Shown: one piece after another, positions 1-9,331 of the stretch
How positions within the stretch are numbered: the first letter of the stretch is position 1
How the letters are laid out: every line of letters begins with the position of its first letter
Notes under the pieces: model-generated
Seen by the model: only the letters and a program-made list of their open reading frames with translations
What the model was told of the DNA's origin: nothing
Databases searched by the model: none
Translations under genes and position numbers: made by a program
DNA from: Lotmaria passim
Taxonomy: Eukaryota > Euglenozoa > Kinetoplastea > Trypanosomatida > Trypanosomatidae
DNA length: 64,000 nucleotides
Assembly (NCBI GenBank): GCA_037349495.1
Contig: CP140192.1
Span: 760,001 to 824,000, forward strand
Reading direction: 5' to 3'

Positions 1-869
1 CCAAAGCAGTCCAAAGCGGCTGCGTCTCCGCAAAAATGAGCCGAAGCGACTTTCGTGAAACGTGCTGGTTCGTGCAAGCTATGTCGAAAAGCGGGGGTAG
101 AGGTACAACGGGCGCAGTTTGCTCTCTTTTCATGAGCCGAGGACATGTCACTGGAAAAGTGTCCTTGCTTTTTTAGCCGAGGTGACGCCATTACTCACAC
201 AAAATCTGCAGTTGACTTTTTGTTTTCGTGATAAGGGCGCAATTCCTAATCTTCACGGCGCCTCACCATTTTTGCATAATTTGAAGGCAATAAGCCCAGC
301 TAAGCTATGTAGCGTAGCTGATTACTATGAAGTGCACTTTTTTTTCCTTTCAAGTCGAAAAGCTGCTTTTTTTGTCTCGTTGTGCAAAAGGTCTGTTGCA
401 CAGTGGTGCGCCTACCTGTGCAAAAGACTCCTTCTGATGGTTTTCCTCCCTACAACTTTCACATCATTTATTTCCTTTTTTTTTTGGCGTTTTTCTTACA
501 TTGATTATGGCGTTGGCACAATGATGGGCTTCTTGTTTCCTCTTCCGCCTTGCAACGCAGCAACTTTTTGCACGTCGAACGAGTCATTCGCTTGCGTTTC
601 TGATCGCCAAAACGCTTGTTCCGTTTTAGATTAACTATTGCATTTTCCTCCTCGCATATCACACTGGAAGTTAGACGGAAAAGTTGTTCTCCACTTCCTG
701 CTTTTTTTTTTTAAATCCCTTATTGCTATCAAAGCAAGAAAAAGCTCTCTGTCAAGCATCCGATATCGCCTTTCCTGATCGTTACTGCTAATAGTGCTTT
801 TTTTACCGTCACACTAGCACACACACACACACACATACATACACTAGCACAATATCACGTTATGTGATA
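1..869. other. Intergenic / 5' leader region of first gene
   Basis: No convincing gene. The longest open frame (about 119-634, plus strand) lacks an ATG start and is rich in Phe, Ser and Leu from T-runs, as expected for untranslated pyrimidine-rich DNA. T-runs near 700-712 and 798-805 are followed by AGs that could serve as spliced-leader acceptors for the gene at 870. A CA microsatellite lies at 819-834. The 3' end of an upstream gene may lie here, but I cannot identify it. Confidence 0.6.
819..834. repeat. (CA)n microsatellite
   Basis: Roughly eight CA units in the leader region just upstream of the first gene. Simple-sequence repeat, seen directly. Confidence 0.9.
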
Positions 870-1973
870 ATGGCGGCTAATCAGCAACAGCAGTCGATCA
901 ATGACCTGAAGCGGGAGTTGCGGCAGCTGGAGGAGTCGCTGATGGAGCGTGAGGCGGCGTTGCAGCGCATGCGGCAGCAATCACAGGCGCTCAACGTGCA
1001 GGTGGCCGATGGGTGCGCCGCCGCCAGCGCGCAGGAGGCGGCGCGGACCGCTGCGAGCGTCGGCTACTGCAACGCAGCACGGACGAAGCAGTTGCTGGAG
1101 AACGGCCAAAACCGCAACAACCAGCCCTCGTACACGAGCCGGGAGGACTACATTAATCAGTTGATGGAGTCGGACGAAAGCCGCAAGGGTGTGGAGGCCG
1201 ACATTGGAGAGCTGTCCTCGTATATTAAGGAGCTGCGGGAGAAGAAGATGGACGCGCAGAAGCGGCTGACCGTGGTGCGCCTGATGTCGATGCTGGATGA
1301 TCTGCAGGGCTTGCTGAAGAAAAAGGTGTTTGGCCCGGACGGCGGCGAGGAAGCTCGCGCGCAGGAGTTGCTGAAGGCCATTCAGGAGTTGTCGCGTGAG
1401 CGCGAGCGGGCGCTGAACTTGCTCTTCAAGAAAGAGCGCGAAACAAATGCCTTGATCGACTTGAAGCAGCGCAGAATCGAGGAGCTGCGCAACGAGTCAT
1501 CCAGAAACAAGTGCGTTTACGGCGATTCTAACAAGGTGGAGACGCGCTCAGTCGCTGAACGCATCCAGGCAGAGCGCCGGCAGCTCTTACAGGAGGTCGA
1601 GCGTTTAGAAGAGGCGAATGACAGAATGACAGATGCGTTAATGGACACCAAGTATACCACACAATCTGCTGTCAAGGACCGTGATGCGGCGTTGTCTGGC
1701 GAAGCCGCAATGGGAGCCTCGCGTAACCCGGAGAAGGAGAGCAGGCGGCTGCGCGAGCGCATTCAGAAGGCGAACGCGGACCGACTGATGTACGTGAAGA
1801 AGACAGAGGAGGTGCAGAACAGCATTGACGAGCACACCGCGAAGTACAACGCACGCATGTCGAAGCTGCGCCGTGAGATTCTGTTTTACCAGGACGAGTG
1901 CTCGCGCTTTGAAAGAGAAAACCAGAATTTGAAGACGTTGTGCGACACACTTGCTGCTTCTATCGGTAATTAG
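870..1973 (+). CDS. Conserved hypothetical coiled-coil protein (367 aa)
   Basis: I do not recognise the family. The protein is almost entirely charged and helical, with heptad-like spacing of Leu, Ile and Met between Glu, Arg and Lys. Coiled-coil segments cover roughly residues 8-45, 95-160, 165-205, 230-260 and 285-355, separated by a Gly/Asn-containing break near residues 75-95. There is no signal peptide or membrane segment. Such proteins in trypanosomatids are often cytoskeletal, flagellar or basal-body components, but that is only inference. The ATG at 870 was chosen because the frame upstream offers only a GTG. A separate ATG at 862 is followed at once by TGA (see findings). GC-rich third positions match the other genes of the window. 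The coding call is firm; the function is unknown. Confidence 0.85.
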   Translation: MAANQQQQSINDLKRELRQLEESLMEREAALQRMRQQSQALNVQVADGCAAASAQEAARTAASVGYCNAARTKQLLENGQNRNNQPSYTSREDYINQLMESDESRKGVEADIGELSSYIKELREKKMDAQKRLTVVRLMSMLDDLQGLLKKKVFGPDGGEEARAQELLKAIQELSRERERALNLLFKKERETNALIDLKQRRIEELRNESSRNKCVYGDSNKVETRSVAERIQAERRQLLQEVERLEEANDRMTDALMDTKYTTQSAVKDRDAALSGEAAMGASRNPEKESRRLRERIQKANADRLMYVKKTEEVQNSIDEHTAKYNARMSKLRREILFYQDECSRFERENQNLKTLCDTLAASIGN

Positions 1974-1989
1974 AAAACAGAGGCTGCAT

Positions 1990-2024
<35 letters not shown>

Positions 2025-2841
2025 TTTTTTTTAATATCGCTACAAGTCCTATGGTGAGAGGGAGAGATGAACGAAAAATCAGTTGCGTTTCTGAAGCGTT
2101 TCTGTTGTTGTTCTTTTTTCCTTGTTGTTGTTGCGTTTTTTCAGTTAATGATCATGTAGACCGTTTTTTTCTTCTCTCAGGCTCGCCTTTTTCCGTTTTA
2201 CCATTTTTTTTTTTTGCTTCTGCGCAAGGTGTACAACCTACATTTTTTTTTTTGCTCTCTTGTTTCTGCCGTGTTACCTTGTTGTTTTCGACAACCCGAC
2301 CACAATAGCCAGAGAAAAGAGAAGTACCAAAACAAAAGGAGAAGGGGAAAAGTGTGTTTAGCGACGCATCTATTTGCGGGGTTCAAGTAGTGCGTCTTGG
2401 GCGAGGTATTGCGTGGCTAGACTGAAGTGTAAATGAGGGTTTTCTTCTTTTCCTCGTAGGACTCCTTTCGGCTTGCTTTGGAGAGATGTGCTGAGTACCG
2501 TAGCTCTTGCAAAAGCTACTTTCACGGAAACTCGCAATACAGTGCTTTCTTTCTTTCTTTCTTTTTTTTTTTTACCTCCCTTTTCTGTTTGCTTGCTGTT
2601 ACAATTGTACTGCTTCCTGTGTTTCTTGCTTTGCTTGCTTCAGCCCAACCCTGCTTGTTTGGCTGAACTTGTGAATTTGTGTTTACTTTGACCCGTCCTG
2701 CTTTTTTTTTTTCCTCTCTCACGTTTGTTGTGCGTGCGCTAACTTTCTGTTTGCAGAGCTTCAGATTTTCAGCAGATTGACTTCCATTTGCGTGTGAGTT
2801 CAAACAGAGCTTCCGTCTTACACATAAACCGTTGCGAAAAA
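1974..2841. other. Intergenic region with AT/GT microsatellite and T-runs
   Basis: Holds an (AT)n(GT)n microsatellite right after the stop codon (1989-2024) and several T-runs (2165-2171, 2204-2215, 2561-2573, 2701-2712). The runs near 2701-2725, followed by the AG around 2757, are plausible acceptor signals for the desaturase. Open frames here are short, Phe/Leu/Ser-rich and not conserved-looking. No gene seen. Confidence 0.6.
1989..2024. repeat. (AT)n-(GT)n compound microsatellite
   Basis: Alternating AT followed by alternating GT, in the presumed 3' UTR of the coiled-coil gene. Seen directly. Confidence 0.9.
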
Positions 2842-4044
2842 ATGGTCTTCGATCTCACCCACCCGCACAACTACCACAGTGCGTTGCCGAAGTGCGTCAT
2901 GCGCATTGGCGACAACTGGTACGACTGCACCTCGTGGCGCAACTCTCACCCCGGCGGTGCGCAGATGTGCGACGAGTTCCACGGCAAGGATGCCACAGAC
3001 GCCTTCTTTTCGTTGCACTCGAAAGAGGCGATCCAAAAGCTGAAGCGAATGAAGGCGCTTCCGCTGAAGGAAGGCGACGGCTCGCGCGACCAGGTCTCGC
3101 TGAACTTCGAGAAGCTCGTGAAGGAGCTGGAGGAGAAGGGCTGGTTTGAGCGGACGTGGTCTATTGATTTCACTCGCAACATCTTCCCGGTGATCGCGCT
3201 ATGCATCATTGGCACCTACCTCAGCTACTCTCGTCCCGTCCTTGCCACTATCCTCATCGGATTTGGCATGCAGCAGGGCGGCTGGCTGGCCCACGACTTC
3301 ACGCACGCGCGTGGTAGGTTTTCCCGCTTCCTCGCCAACGTCCTCGGCGGCCTCATCAACGCCTTCTCTGTGGAGTGGTGGTCACACAAGCACAATTCGC
3401 ACCACGTCTTCGTCAACCGCAAGGGCATGGACGCCGACATCCATAACGAGCCGGTGCTATTTCTGTGGGTCCCCGACGTCTCTGAAGACACCGCATACCG
3501 CCGCTACCAGTACATGTACTACCTCTTCGCCTACTCTCTCCTTTACGTCTCATGGCGCATGCAGTCCATCCGCTTCGTCCTGGCCAGCGGCAACAAAACG
3601 GAGATGGCGCTTATGGCGGTGAACTATCTGTGGCTGGCTTTGCTGCCGTGGAAGGTGGCGATCGGCAGCGTCATCTTTGGCGGCTTTTGTGTCGCCGTGG
3701 TGGTGACGTCGAACCACCAGACGGAGGAGATGATCGAGCACGACGAGCCGTACAACTACATCATTGACCAGTACCGCGCCACCCGTGGCGTCCATTGCTC
3801 CGACCCGTTTTTTGAGTGGTTCTTTGGCGGCATGCAGTACCAGCTGGAGCACCACCTCCTGCCGATGGTGCCGCGCTACCGCTACCCCGAGGCTCGACGC
3901 ATCCTGCGCAAGTTCTCCGAGGACAACGGTTTGCCCTTCCACGTGAACGGCGTGATTGAGATCACCAAGATGAACTTTGACGTGATGTACCGCAACTCCA
4001 TCGCCCCAGCCATCGGCGCGCAAGAGTCGAAGAAGCGAACGTGA
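2842..4044 (+). CDS. Cytochrome b5-fused front-end fatty acid desaturase (delta-6 type)
   Basis: A membrane enzyme that introduces a double bond between an existing one and the carboxyl end of a fatty acyl chain, for polyunsaturated fatty acid synthesis in the ER. An N-terminal cytochrome b5 domain carries the haem motif HPGG (residues 36-39) and a second probable haem ligand, H59. The desaturase domain has the three histidine boxes: HDFTH (151-155), HKHNSHH (182-188) and QLEHH (334-338). The Gln opening the third box is the hallmark of front-end desaturases. Hydrophobic segments lie near residues 104-150 and 250-290. Length is 400 aa, normal for the family. The open frame extends 18 codons upstream but has no ATG there. 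Delta-6 rather than delta-5 or delta-4 is inferred from its position beside PDI, which recalls the Leishmania chromosome 36 delta-6 gene. Sequence alone cannot fix regioselectivity. Confidence 0.88.
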   Translation: MVFDLTHPHNYHSALPKCVMRIGDNWYDCTSWRNSHPGGAQMCDEFHGKDATDAFFSLHSKEAIQKLKRMKALPLKEGDGSRDQVSLNFEKLVKELEEKGWFERTWSIDFTRNIFPVIALCIIGTYLSYSRPVLATILIGFGMQQGGWLAHDFTHARGRFSRFLANVLGGLINAFSVEWWSHKHNSHHVFVNRKGMDADIHNEPVLFLWVPDVSEDTAYRRYQYMYYLFAYSLLYVSWRMQSIRFVLASGNKTEMALMAVNYLWLALLPWKVAIGSVIFGGFCVAVVVTSNHQTEEMIEHDEPYNYIIDQYRATRGVHCSDPFFEWFFGGMQYQLEHHLLPMVPRYRYPEARRILRKFSEDNGLPFHVNGVIEITKMNFDVMYRNSIAPAIGAQESKKRT

Positions 4045-5590
4045 AGTAAGCGTCTTCTGCTCACTCTTCTATGTTCCCGTCGCCTTGGAGGATCTCGGCA
4101 ACCGCACAACCGTCCACTCATTTATACCTTTGGATAATGGGCGGGTGAGCGAGACAGGGTCCAAACTATCGATCCCCCATCCAAGAAGGATTAAAAAAAA
4201 AAAAAAACTGTCTGGAAAGAAGAACCTATGGCAACCAAGGGAAAGGCGTCGCTGGTTTCCAAGTAACAGTTTTTTTTTCTTCTGAATAAGTAGCTTAGAT
4301 GCAGCACATCTTATCTGCCCTCATTTTCGTCTTTTTTTTTTATTTCTTCGTGTGCGCGTGTGCTTTATTTTTTTCCTACGCTCACAAAACTCGTCTGTAT
4401 CGCAAAAAAAAAAAAAAAGTGAAAAGCACTAAAAAAGGGAGCTGCTTTTTTCGGTGTTTAGCCGATCAGTCCAACAATAAGAAGGTGTGATCGGAACGCT
4501 GATTTTTCGTGTAGCTGTTGTTTCTTTTCTATCATGGCCGACCACGACGTACGGGCACTGCTTTGCTCCGCCGCTAGAGTATGTCCTTTATCTTTCGATT
4601 TCTCCATTGTAGACCTTTGCAATGAAACAAGGCATGTTCCCCACCTCTTTACTGTGTGTATGATTCTCTTTTTGTTTTTCGTGCTTTCACGTAGTCCACT
4701 GTTTTATAAAAAAGGTAATTGCTTTATTTAAAAAAAAAAGTTAATTTATATAGTGACTTAAAAAAAAAAGCAGCTTTCATTTTTGTTTTCAGTCTCATTT
4801 TTGTTTTGGCATGAGAAGAACCCGAATTAAGGTGTACCAGCTGTTCTCGTAGGAGGTTCTGGATTAACGCTCGTTGAAGCACAAGGTGTTGTTTAACCTA
4901 CCCGCTTCGATGATTGTTCTTTTTTCCCAACAGTTATTTATCTGATTTTGGGATCATAGTCTCAACGTGCCGCCCGAAAGATAACAACAAAGAAGGTCTT
5001 TTTAGAAGTGCCCAATTCCGAACATTATTTACTGAAAAGCTCTTTTTTGCTCTTTTACGTGCTTCAAGGTCTTCCTATGTGCTTGCCTAATACCACTGAG
5101 TAGAAATCGAGGTGATGGATCCGGGAGACATGCGAACGCACTGCTCAGAATGTCTTCCAGATGCCCGCCACACAAAAATAACAGGAGTAAGTGTTTGCTC
5201 TTCACTTTTTTTTTTTCCTTAAGTCTACGTTCCTGTCTCCACCACCTCCCTCTATTTCGTTCTCCTTTTTTGTTTTCGCGTACTCACTCCACTTTTTGGG
5301 TACTTCCCATTCCTTTTCTGCTCGCTTCTGTTCACTGTTCGTTTTTATACGACCGCTTCACTTTTTGGGCTTCCCTTTTACGTTTCTTTATTTTATTTTT
5401 TGCTCGTACAATGAAAGAAGCCTTCCGCTTTTTGTTTTCCTGTGTTCTTAGTAAGTGTGAATCATCGTTTCTTTTTTTTTTTCCATTTCTCTTATTATTT
5501 GCGCCATATCGGTGCTTAGCTACCGGTCATTATTGTTTCTATTGCCGTTTGCTTCTGTTCAACCTCCTTTTTACAAAGAGAACAGCAGCA
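4045..5590. other. Long intergenic region before PDI
   Basis: About 1.5 kb of A-runs just after the desaturase (4193-4206, 4404-4418) and T-runs further on (5205-5217, 5471-5482). An ATG frame opens at 5150 and runs in frame into PDI, but its product is a Phe/Leu/Ser-rich translation of T-rich leader. The T-run at 5471-5482 followed by AG at 5518-5519 is the likely splice acceptor for PDI. A short ATG frame at 4534 has a reasonable first twenty codons and then degenerates into T-rich sequence. I see no gene. Confidence 0.6.
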
Positions 5591-7063
5591 ATGAAGCAGT
5601 CATTCCTTCTTCTGGCGGTGTGTGTCCTCTTCCTCTGCGTTGTGTCCGCTGAGGTGCAGGTGGCCACAAAGAGCAACTTCGACAAGATTGTCAGCGGCGA
5701 TCTCACTTTGGTGAAGTTCTACGCGCCATGGTGCGGTCACTGCAAGGCGCTCGCTCCGGAGTTTGAGAAGGCGTCTACAACGCTGAAGGGCGTGGCCACC
5801 TTGGCTGAGGTGGACTGCACAAAGGAGACGGAGCTGGCCTCCCGGTTCGACATCAAAGGCTATCCGACACTGTTGATCTTCCGCAGCGGTGAGAAAACGG
5901 AGGACTACGAAGGCCCACGCACGGCGGCAGGCATTGTTGCCTACATGAAGGCGCAGGTGGGCCCCGCCGTCACCATGGTGGGGAACGCGGAGCAGCTGGA
6001 GGAGCTCAAGAAAGAGGATCTCCCGTTGTGCCTCGTGAAGACGGCCAGCGCCGACTCTGCGTTGGCGGTGACGATGACGAAGGTGGCCAACTCCCTCCGC
6101 ACGCAGCTGAACTTTGCCCTCGTGACGGACGCCGCCATCTCGCCCGACGATGCGATGGAGTCGGTCACGGTGTACCGCCACGGTGTGGAGCGCGAGGCCT
6201 ACGCCGGCGCGTCTCCCGTGACGGTGGAGGCGGCGAAGCAGTTCTTATCGGAGGCGCAGCTCGATTTCTTCGGCGAGCTCGGCCAGGACTCCTTCCAGAC
6301 GTACATGGAGGCGAACAAGGCTAAGCCCCTGGGCTGGTTCTTTGTGGACAAGGACACGTCTCCTGAGCTGAAGAAGGAGGTAGCTGCTGTCGCGAAGAAG
6401 TACCGTCACAAGGTGCTGATGTCGTGGATCGACGGTGATAAGTACCGCCAGGTGTCCACCCAGCTCGGTATGGATAAGGACGTGAAGTTCCCCGCGTTTG
6501 TGATAGACTTCGAACGTCGCCACCACGTGATGCCGTCGGAGGCGCCGCTCACCGCCAGTTCAGTTTCTGAGTTCATGGAGAAGTACGTCCAGGGCAACAC
6601 GGAGGAGACCCTCATGTCGGAGAGCGTGCCGGAGGTGGAGACGGTGGAGGGCCTGACCACAATTGTCGGCAAAACGATGGCGAAGTACGCCGACGGCAGC
6701 AAGAACGTCTTCGTGCTGTTCTACGCCCCGTGGTGCGGCCACTGCAAGAAGCTGCACCCCGACTTCGAGAAAATGGCAAAGGAGCTGGAGGCGAAGGACG
6801 TCATCATTGGCAAGATCGATGCGACCGCCAACGACTTTGACCGCACGAAGTTCATCGTGAGCGGCTTCCCCACGATGTACTTTATTCCTGCCGGTGGCAA
6901 GCCGGTGAGCTATGAGGGTGGCCGCAGCGCTGCCGAGATGAAGGCCTACGTCCTGTCGCACATGGTTGACACCCCTGCAGGCGCTTCCACCTCCGCTACT
7001 GCGGCCGCACCGCCAGCCGAAGACAAGAAGGAGGACAGGGAGGAGAACAACGATGATTTGTAA
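5591..7063 (+). CDS. Protein disulfide isomerase, ER-luminal, two active thioredoxin domains
   Basis: Catalyses formation and isomerisation of disulfides in secretory proteins in the ER lumen. A signal peptide (residues 1-19, hydrophobic core ending VVSA) precedes the first thioredoxin domain, with active site CGHC at 48-51. Two thioredoxin-like, non-catalytic domains follow (about 125-340), then a second catalytic domain with CGHC at 382-385. The C-terminal tail is acidic and ends NDDL, resembling the trypanosomatid KDEL-type retrieval signals (MDDL or EEDL). The 490-aa length and a-b-b'-a' layout match classical PDI. The ATG at 5591 was chosen because a signal peptide starts there and an acceptor AG lies at 5518-5519. 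The frame is open further upstream to an ATG at 5150, which I reject. By position this corresponds to T. brucei PDI2/BS2. Confidence 0.95.
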   Translation: MKQSFLLLAVCVLFLCVVSAEVQVATKSNFDKIVSGDLTLVKFYAPWCGHCKALAPEFEKASTTLKGVATLAEVDCTKETELASRFDIKGYPTLLIFRSGEKTEDYEGPRTAAGIVAYMKAQVGPAVTMVGNAEQLEELKKEDLPLCLVKTASADSALAVTMTKVANSLRTQLNFALVTDAAISPDDAMESVTVYRHGVEREAYAGASPVTVEAAKQFLSEAQLDFFGELGQDSFQTYMEANKAKPLGWFFVDKDTSPELKKEVAAVAKKYRHKVLMSWIDGDKYRQVSTQLGMDKDVKFPAFVIDFERRHHVMPSEAPLTASSVSEFMEKYVQGNTEETLMSESVPEVETVEGLTTIVGKTMAKYADGSKNVFVLFYAPWCGHCKKLHPDFEKMAKELEAKDVIIGKIDATANDFDRTKFIVSGFPTMYFIPAGGKPVSYEGGRSAAEMKAYVLSHMVDTPAGASTSATAAAPPAEDKKEDREENNDDL

Positions 7064-8360
7064 GCATCGAAGCTCAGCGCGTCGCGCCTGCACTAGGGAC
7101 AGCAACAGAAAAACTACTGTTTTCTTGTTGTTGTTGTTTCGGTATACCGGCGGCGGCCGTTTTCACTCTCATTCAATACCTTTTTGCACTAATTTTTACA
7201 AAGCAGAGGTTTCTCCACGCATACTTAGTTGTCTTTTTTTTTCCCCCTTTTTTTTTTTATTCACTGTATTTGACTCCTTCGGGGGAAAGAAAAAAAAGGA
7301 GGTTTTACAAGTACATGTTTCTTTTTTTTTTTTTTTTAATTCCTTAGGTTCTCTTATTGGCGTTCACCGATAGTGCTTTCTTCGCTCCTAATGAGGTAAC
7401 ATTTGCGTTGGCGCTTGCGAACGAATTAGCTGGACATCAGGGTTGAAATGCATGCACGTATTAGTCATAATGAAAAACAAGTTGTTTTCTTACGATCTGC
7501 AGAGCGTGAGGTTCATTGACCCCGAAGATATGAGACAGCCGTACTGGCGCTGTGTAGCCACTCACAGCGCCACATTTTCCTTTCTTGTCTTTTCCCAACA
7601 GCCGCTTTCAACATCGAGAATACACCATGGGCTTTCTGGTATTCAAGATTCGCAAAGAGAAAAGAAGGACGTGTAAATGAAAGGAAAGGAGGAAAGGAAC
7701 TGCGGACAGTTGAACAACAACAAAAATACGATGATTTTCATTTAAAAAAAAAAAACAAGAAAACTACAGGAATCTCATTTCACGTTGAGAAAAGCAAAAC
7801 TGGAAAGTTGTATTGTCTTTGCTTCAAAGACGCATGACTATTTGCTTTCTAGGCCACATTCGAGAAGGAAGGACTTCTCTCCTAGCCGTTTTTTTTTTTC
7901 TCCGTTCTGCAAGAAAACAGTGAGTTAGGGCTGTGATCGGCTACAAAGCTACTCCACATCAACGCGCAGGAAACAAAAACACGTACCCACGGATACACAA
8001 CAACAACAACAAAAAAGAAGGAAGGTGGCGCCGACTTTTTGTTTTCGCCACTATACGTGTTGTTGTGGGGCATACGCAGACGGGAAATGAGAAAAAGTGA
8101 GGCGAATGCAGCCAGATTCCCACTTGGTGGCCTTCATTTGTTCTTGCTTAAATACTGCGTGCTTTTTTTTTCTACTTTCTCTCTCGTTTTTTTTTTCTTT
8201 ACGGTTAAATTCATCGGGTCTCTTCTATTTGAGTGCCACTTAAGCACATTCTCTCTTCTTTGACTTGTAGGCAGACTACAGAAAACTGACAAGGTTCTCC
8301 GCCGTGCTTGTCGTGCTTGCCGCGCTGTAGGTAGGTATTTGTAGCACAGTCTTGTAAGCC
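7064..8360. other. Intergenic region, no gene seen
   Basis: About 1.3 kb with T-runs at 7231-7259 and 7322-7338, an A-run near 7744-7755, and a T-run at 8164-8172 before the next gene. The AG dinucleotides around 8271 follow a pyrimidine-rich stretch and are candidate acceptors for the gene at 8361. Short frames such as 7452-7676 and 8039-8263 show no conserved composition. Confidence 0.55.
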
Positions 8361-8771
8361 ATGATGCTTGCGTCCAGGTTGTTGTACCGTGCAAGCTGCA
8401 ACGGGTCTCCGCTGGATGAGATCGCCGTTCACGCATGCGTGGGCGTGATTCGCAATCCCAGCCGCGGAATTATCCAAGGCGAGCCTGAATGGTCGTGTAA
8501 GCTTCTGTTGACGGAGTGCGGCAGCTCTGCGCGCTGGCCGCCGACCGCTTCTACGGTGGCGGCACAACAGGTATTTCAGCTGCGGTGCCGTGGAGTGGCA
8601 ATGGCCGGGTATTGCCTTGCTAATTTGAAGGAAGGCGAGATGATACACGTGGTGTCGAAGCTCATCCACAAGCCGCGCTACGTCCCCGTGCACGGCACGT
8701 ATTTCACCACCACGGAACTGCTGGTGACGGATTCTCTAGGTTCCATCACATCTGTGGCACAGTTGCGTTGA
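8361..8771 (+). CDS. Small OB-fold protein resembling single-strand-binding proteins, probably mitochondrial
   Basis: A 136-aa protein. The stretch from about residue 70 to the end resembles the second half of bacterial/mitochondrial SSB: a strand (VFQLRCRG), a helix (VAMAGYCLANL), then a Lys-Glu-Gly turn and strand (KEGEMIHVVSKL), followed by a loop and the final strands (TTTELLVTDSL). The N-terminus (MMLASRLLYRAS) is Arg/Ser/Leu-rich without acids, fitting a mitochondrial presequence. Candidate roles are ssDNA binding in kinetoplast maintenance or RNA binding in an editing complex, since several KREPA editing proteins have SSB-like OB-folds. It lies directly upstream of KREPA2, itself an OB-fold protein. 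The assignment rests on pattern resemblance, not alignment. Start is the first ATG; the second Met codon follows immediately. Confidence 0.7.
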   Translation: MMLASRLLYRASCNGSPLDEIAVHACVGVIRNPSRGIIQGEPEWSCKLLLTECGSSARWPPTASTVAAQQVFQLRCRGVAMAGYCLANLKEGEMIHVVSKLIHKPRYVPVHGTYFTTTELLVTDSLGSITSVAQLR

Positions 8772-9331
8772 CATTGGTTCAAGGGCGGCTGACCGCGTTT
8801 AGTGCATTAAGGCTTCCGTTGTGAGGCTAGGGTGTTTTTTTTTTCCTTTTTGTTATGTTTGCTTGTGACTCTATGCGTATGTGTGCTTTACGTACACACG
8901 CTGACAAGTGGTGCTTTCCCATCGTATGTTCCGTTATCTGCTGTAATTCAACTACTTCACTTCGCCCTTACGGAGCCGCATCTCATGTAGTCGAGAGCAA
9001 CGAAGAAGGACGATGCACATACGAAGCTCCTGGTAGTTGGTGGCACGAGCTTTTTTTTCTTGCTACTGTTATTCGGTCACGGGCGACCACTCTACCACGC
9101 TTGAATGACTACTACAAAGATGGACCATAGCCTCGCTAGACTCCTGCAGGGGGAAAAACAAACGACACACTCTCATTTTTCTTCTTTCTCGTCTCTTTTT
9201 TTTTCCCCTCCCACTTTTAGTAAATTGTGCACACAGAAGAGGGGGAACGCAGCCGTTCTGGTGCGGCGCAGCAGATTCGTCTTTCTTCCTTCTCCAACTT
9301 ACTTCTAATTCGGTCGCTTGCGGTATCTCTT
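8772..9331. other. Intergenic / leader region of KREPA2
   Basis: Contains a T-run near 8835-8850 and the strong pyrimidine tract 9177-9218 used as the presumed acceptor region for KREPA2. No gene seen; the frame 8855-9130 is not coding-like. Confidence 0.6.
9177..9220 (+). promoter_or_regulatory. Predicted spliced-leader acceptor (pyrimidine tract + AG) for KREPA2
   Basis: An almost uninterrupted C/T stretch ends in TTTTAG (AG at 9219-9220), 111 bases before the chosen ATG. This is the standard kinetoplastid trans-splicing signal. Seen in sequence; use of this exact AG is inferred. Confidence 0.65.

Noticed and set aside
119-634. 171-codon open frame at the window start
   Set aside because: No ATG at its beginning, T-rich composition and no domain pattern; treated as leader DNA.
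4534-4731. 65-codon ATG frame after the desaturase
   Set aside because: The first 20 codons are plausible but the rest is T-rich; no AG-preceded tract close by and no pattern.
5150-5590. In-frame ATG extension of PDI by 147 codons
   Set aside because: The product is Phe/Leu/Ser-rich from T-runs, a better acceptor AG lies at 5518-5519 and a normal signal peptide begins at 5591.
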